Source: Amphiduros pacificus (lineage: Eukaryota > Annelida > Polychaeta > Phyllodocida > Hesionidae). Taken from it: DNA of 64,000 bases. Under the pieces are notes generated by a model, which worked only from the letters and a program-made list of their open reading frames with translations, was not told the DNA's origin and searched no databases. Made by a program: the position numbers and the translations under genes. Positions 59,723 to 64,000 of this stretch are shown here, piece after piece (position 1 is the stretch's first letter; each line of letters opens with the position of its first letter). The stretch is from NCBI GenBank assembly GCA_949316495.1, contig OX439010.1, forward strand, positions 25,115,766-25,179,765, read 5' to 3'.

Positions 59723-62148
59723 CTGAAAAGTGTAATGATTAGATTAGATTATGAATAGCTAACATCCCAGTTTAACACAATGATGGCAAAATCTTAAGGT
59801 CACCTACATGGCTTTACTAAGTTAAGATATAGATGTAGATGATACAAAATTAAGATACATTTAGTACAGGAAAATATCATTCAGACAAAAACTTACATCT
59901 CCCCCAAGGATGACATTGATTAGCTCACACAGCTCTCTATAGTCCCCTCTGGGAAATGTATCTGCTCGTAGCTGGTCTTGAACCCAGGTGAGTGTAGAGC
60001 ATGCCAACCAGTTCACCTCACTTTGGTATGGGCCTGTTGGGGATGTTTCATCATTTTCCCATTGCCATTTTGCAAATATACCAGGGACTGGAAATTGCCC
60101 TCCATTTCTCCTGGCCTCCTGTTTCCTTGCAGTGTACCAGGCTTTGAATCTTTTGAACAGTGGGTCATCCGGACCTCTCGTAGCACCTTGCAGACGGTCA
60201 TACGGATGTTTTATATGCAGTTCTGCTATATGATGGCGGCAGGCAAGCCACAGTAACGCACGCCCCAACTGGTTTTCAACATGACAGTCTTCCCGATAGT
60301 CACCAGACCTTCAACGGACATCGGTCCGATAAAGTTTACTTTTTTCCCGGACCGAAAGCATTTTTCCCGGACCGAAAAAAAAAACGTGAAAAGTAAATAC
60401 GCTCATATTGTCCGGGTACAAGCTTCCCAAACGGCGATACAATTAAAATTTTTGTTTAATTTACACGTAGATATATTCTGACACGTGTTGGCAACAGTCC
60501 GCCTTCATTCAATAAGTTTAAAGTATGCACAAGTCAGAGAAAATGCGAGTTTAGCAATGCTTAACTACGCATAAAAGACACGAGGTCGCCATTACGAAAA
60601 CCGGAAGTGACGGGGACAGGCTCTTATTTTTGGCGCGAAAATGATCGGACGCTATTCATTTGCATTGAAAATATTAATGTATTGCGCAATGATGGATCCC
60701 TGACACTTCATATTTACGTTTTACTTTTAAAATGACTGCCGAACTTGTCGAGGGATAAATTTTGAGAAAAGTTACAATTTTCACAAAAATACACGTCGGA
60801 CATGAGGTCCGACTACGGCGGAAAAGATGCCGGACCGTGGCAAAAAATATCGGTCAGGACCGGCGGTCCGGCGGTTATCGGGAAGACTGACATGAACTGA
60901 GGCTCCCTCTTGAGCTCCTGTATTGCTTGATGTGGTGTCCCACACGGTAGCAATAATGCTATCTCTTGCCTCCCAGGCATCTACACAGTGCATGGCTGCT
61001 GCCGCCAACTGCTCACCAGTTGCTGGTTCTACTACTGGGGCTCCTATAAACTGTGGTTTCACCCCGCTAAGAGGTATACTGAGAACAACTGCATTACAAT
61101 CTTGGAATACCAATCCTTGCTCATCTAGGAACTGGGTGATCTTCCCATCCCAGTGTAATGCCTTTTTGTAGTCTCTGAACTTGGATATAAACTTCTCTTT
61201 TATAACACTACCTTGTTCTATTTGAGCGGACTTGCGGTGGCATTTGCTGGTGGGCAAGCTTGCCACAAGCTCATCCATGTTCCCTCCAGCAGCATTTATA
61301 GTACTGCTAACCATGCCCAAATGTGCCGCACTGGAAAGACCCCACCTTGTTGCTGCGTCAGTTGTAGCAGACAGTAAGCCTTTCCTGCTGACTCCAGGCA
61401 ATGGGATTATATCAGGCTTTTTTTCCTCTTCCCGCTGGTGTCGCAGTGGTGGAGTGTACACCTCATGATCAGAAACATCTGCTTCAGCTTCTGAGTCTGC
61501 TCCTGTGCTGGATTCAGTAACAGTACTGCTGATTGGTCTTTTCAGTCCTGCTTGCTCAATTCGAGCTGCCTCACTGTCCATCCGTGCTTTTGCCTGCTCC
61601 TCTCTCTGCTCACGCCTTTTCTGGCGGGCTGTAAGTACCTTGTCTTGCCCAGTCATACTTCCTACCTGAGGCACCTTTTTCTGGTCTTCATAAAACTTCC
61701 AGTCATTTTTCCATTCAGGATTTCCAGAAGCTGATAACTTGTGGTATAGATCAGGTGAGGAAATATCAAACAGGTGATTCAATGATTCAGAAAATGACAT
61801 AAGTGGGTCTTTATTTGGCTTATGGCGTGACCAGTTCTTCATGATGGAACTAAGCTCATCCATCAATGCCTTTAGCTGACCCTGAATTTTATCAATCCTT
61901 TTACAGGGAATTGCTGCTCTTTCCCATATCATCAGCAGTTCACCAGCAATAGTACGGGCAACTTCCTTGTCACTGATATCACCTACTGGCGACATTTGCC
62001 TATTCATTGTACTTTCATTGCGAAGATGCCAGGCCCTTTGCAAAACTACTCTTCTGGTGGGCAGCTTGGAAGTTGGCATGACTTCCAAGGATTCACCAAC
62101 TAGAGCTTTCCGGAATTCATTTTGTTTAGTATTCCCACGTTTTAACAT
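58913..62148 (-). CDS. hAT-like transposase, spliced, split by a nested element
   Basis: Leaving out the nested 605-bp element and one target copy, the two halves of exon 1 are in frame (547 codons) and join exon 2 (270 codons with stop) for 816 residues. The N-terminal ~200 residues are charged with a possible coiled coil (ARQKRREQREEQAKARMDSE). The core has three blocks I read as RNase-H-fold catalytic segments: KALHWDGKI, VWDTTSSNTG and LLWLACRHHIAEL. The C-terminal part has HHARFMGKSIYLLKI and LSVVNDPAERAVKDVQD. I know this domain layout from unannotated proteins widespread in invertebrate genomes, but no standard name; the hAT placement rests on ends and duplication. Confidence 0.8.
59897..60278 (-). 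CDS. Transposase exon 1, second part
   Basis: Continues ENQLGRALLWLACRHHIAEL to ELINVILGGD; donor GTAAGT. The CRHH block follows directly in family relatives, confirming that the interruption is secondary. Confidence 0.82.
60285..60889. mobile_element. 605-bp non-autonomous element nested in the transposase gene
   Basis: Inverted ends cagtcttcccgata (14 bases perfect, then ggacc-rich partial pairing). acatga flanks both sides (60279-60284, 60890-60895), a 6-bp target duplication. No coding capacity. Rich in cggaccg motifs near the ends. Superfamily not recognised. Confidence 0.88.
60890..62148 (-). CDS. Transposase exon 1, first part
   Basis: From ATG (MLKRGNTKQNEF) to TTSSNTGAQEGASVH, where the nested element interrupts it. 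The frame is open also upstream of the ATG (EEICRCLQQYILKM), so an earlier 5' exon is possible. Confidence 0.82.
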
Positions 62149-62945
62149 TTTGAGAATATACTGCTGCAGACATCTGCAGATCTCCTCACATATGAGAAAC
62201 TGCCAGTTGTAACATTTATGTGTATTGTTTGATAATTAGGTCAGTAGTACTCAGTACTCAACTACTCATGCAGGAATGTTCAAACACAATTACATTGTAT
62301 TATATGCTAATAACTAGGTCAGTGCTCAGACTCAGTGCACTTATTATAAAAGGTTATGCCATTGTGCCATGATGGGTAAAATCATAGAATATATTTCACC
62401 AATAAACACCCATGTTTAATAATAAGTAGGAAACAATAATAACATATATATTTGTAATAACAGGGTGATAAAATGTGTTTTATACATTCTAAATTTGAAA
62501 CTTAAGTCATTTTGTTGTGGATTCTGCCATAATATTCACACATATAGAGATTTAAAGAAGGCTGATACAAAACCACTTTTTGTCATTTTTTGCCCAAATT
62601 CCCAAAATTGAGGGGCTGTGGGAGACCCCTAAAAATGGTTCAAAAATTTTTAGTTTACATTTAAACTGTTACAGTTGTTAATTTAAAGTAATATTCTAAT
62701 GTTTTCATCCATAATATGCATAAATAAATGAATATTAAATGATACAGATACATCACAATTTATTGTCATTTTTGTGTAAAATCGCCAAAAAACGTCAAAT
62801 TTGAGGGGCCGTGAGAGACCCCTAAAAGTCTTTCAAAAATTTTCAAAAAAATTACCTGACTTTTTTAGCCCAAAAGGAACACCGATCCACCCGGGGAGGT
62901 TAACATTTCCAAAAAAGCGTTTTTTTGAGCCACCCTATCAATGAC

Positions 62946-63565
62946 CCTACATCGTAAAGCATGCGGTTCTTACAGCATCTAACCAAGGCAAGTTCAATTC
63001 ATAAATACTGTCTTCAGAGCCATGTCATGAGCAAAGGGTAACAGTTGAGGGAGTTGAGACATATAAGGGCTATTTTGAGATCACAAGTTGATGCCAGTCA
63101 TGTGCACAAATTGGAGGCAGAGGTTGGTGTAGAATTCTCAAGGCTTGAGTGTTAACATTTGTGATCTACCAGGTGTCTTTTATGTCATGTACAATGCATG
63201 GTGTGAGAGGACTGTATACATGACAACTAATATTGTGACGGCCGATTGATGATCTCCATGTTGTTGTTTTTTCCCACTGAAAAGTACACACCGGAACTCT
63301 TCAACATAATCGAAATGAGGACTGTGCAACTCCCTAATCATTCATAATGGAGACAGGCAAGGAGCCTGTGTGTGAAGGAAACTGTTTGAAATAAATGGCA
63401 TGTCAATCAACATTTGTTACTATTTTCAGCTAGGCTTCTTTGTCTACAAAGTTCTGCCATGTACATGTATGACAGATTTTAACACACCGGGTGGCAGCAT
63501 GGCCTACTTGAGCAGTGAGAATTGACTTATATGTTACATGTTTATCATTTGTAATGAAGAGTATC
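62946..63565. other. Non-coding region right of the hAT-like element
   Basis: No coding exon or repeat recognised. Confidence 0.5.
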
Positions 63566-63568
63566 ACA

Positions 63569-63642
63569 TACCTGACATGTTCATAAATCGTGGCATGATT
63601 GTGGTTTCTTCCTGTCAGATCCTGCATACCATTTAATACAGA
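63569..63642 (-). CDS. Weak candidate exon
   Basis: TTTTGTTTCAG acceptor, then NSVLNGMQDLTGRNHNHATI and YEHVR, then AG|GTATGT. It has good splice signals and one open frame, but no recognised homology. Its phase (two bases left over) does not fit the first TRPC exon seen, which needs one base. Confidence 0.25.
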
Positions 63643-63689
63643 ATTCTGAAACAAAACAAGAAAAGAAAGCTGTACCAGCTGTACTCAGA

Positions 63690-64000
63690 CTCAGGGCTTG
63701 ACATACGCACTGGCCCGGTGGCCCAGGGCCACCAGATCCTCTGTTCGGGCCAGTGAATGCTCTGTTTTAGTGGCCCAGATGGGCAACCATGTTTTTGGTC
63801 TTTTAGTGGTCCAAACTATCTTGATCTTATTATTCTAATCCTTGATAGATATCATATCACGATCAATATTTGATTGGGACAAGTATCCCCCACTTAGACA
63901 CTATACAGCCTTATGTACAATGTTCTTTATTGTATCACACATCCTATTATCCTTAGAAACTTCGGGCCACCACTTCTCATGCTCTGGTGGCCCAACTGGG
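63690..64000. repeat. Edge of a repeat with gggccacca / tggtggccc inverted motifs
   Basis: ctggcccggtggcccagggc on the left and gggccaccacttctcatgct ... ctggtggcccaactggg at the window edge. It may be part of a foldback element cut off at 64000. Confidence 0.35.

Larger units (their letters stand above)
58440..62937 (-). mobile_element. hAT-like DNA transposon, 4498 bp, with 8-bp target duplication
   Basis: The ends are tagggtggctcaaaaaaacg and its inverse. The terminal inverted repeats are about 368 bp (58440-58807) and 377 bp (62561-62937) and differ at only a few dozen positions. tcaatgac flanks both sides (58432-58439, 62938-62945). TAGGG ends fit the hAT rule YARNG and 8 bp is the hAT duplication length. 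It encodes one spliced transposase on the minus strand. High arm similarity and an otherwise open reading frame suggest a young insertion. A second element sits inside its coding region. Confidence 0.92.

Noticed and set aside
60781-60889. Extension of the transposase frame through 60781
   Set aside because: The last ~36 codons of that frame read into the nested element; the real continuation is on the far side of it.

Overview
The window looks like a stretch of an intron-rich animal nuclear genome, most likely a lophotrochozoan and plausibly a mollusc. The evidence is: multi-exon genes with GT/AG introns for animal-type proteins (a mucin-type GalNAc transferase, a phospholipid scramblase, a TRPC channel), AT-rich introns, tRNA-derived SINEs (one ending in an AAACAAAC-type tail of the kind seen in molluscs), a CR1/L2-like LINE end, hAT-like DNA transposons and a very heavy load of minisatellites. 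The species cannot be named from sequence alone. I saw no rRNA, no functional tRNA gene, no CRISPR and no recognisable retrovirus, LTR element or Polinton.

Layout. (1) 1-21873, minus strand: the 5' half of a polypeptide GalNAc-transferase gene (six exons, about 555 codons; the rest lies beyond position 1). Its 13.8-kb intron 2 carries, on the opposite strand, a complete three-exon gene for a 131-residue secreted precursor with KR cleavage sites (7664-14916), probably a neuropeptide prohormone. (2) 21874-30269: intergenic, almost all repeats and non-autonomous elements. (3) 30270-36537, plus strand: a phospholipid scramblase-family gene with a long acidic N-terminal exon (nine coding exons, 580 residues). 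(4) 36538-42074: its downstream region and the convergent 3' end of the next gene. (5) 42075-57650, minus strand: a TRPC-type cation channel gene, thirteen exons found, about 812 codons including the stop; the first coding exon was not found. (6) 58440-62937: a 4.5-kb hAT-like DNA transposon with about 370-bp inverted repeats, an 8-bp target duplication and an 816-residue spliced transposase whose coding sequence is split by a nested 605-bp element. (7) 62938-64000: non-coding, one weak exon candidate and the edge of a further repeat.

The most unusual property is how tandem arrays relate to exons. At least five arrays contain copies of exon edges: the stop-codon end and the splice acceptor of the last TRPC exon, the acceptors of two internal TRPC exons, and a scramblase splice donor. 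Several more start within about 50 bases of a splice site. Transcripts of these genes therefore carry rows of duplicate splice sites. A second pattern, in the largest GalNAc-transferase intron region, is a diverged ~130-bp array that repeats the palindrome AGGTCAATGACCT, the inverted-repeat-1 form of a nuclear-receptor site.

The host genes do not form one pathway: O-glycosylation in the Golgi, a candidate secreted peptide, membrane lipid scrambling and calcium entry. The GalNAc-transferase and peptide gene are linked physically by nesting, which could couple their transcription; that is inference.
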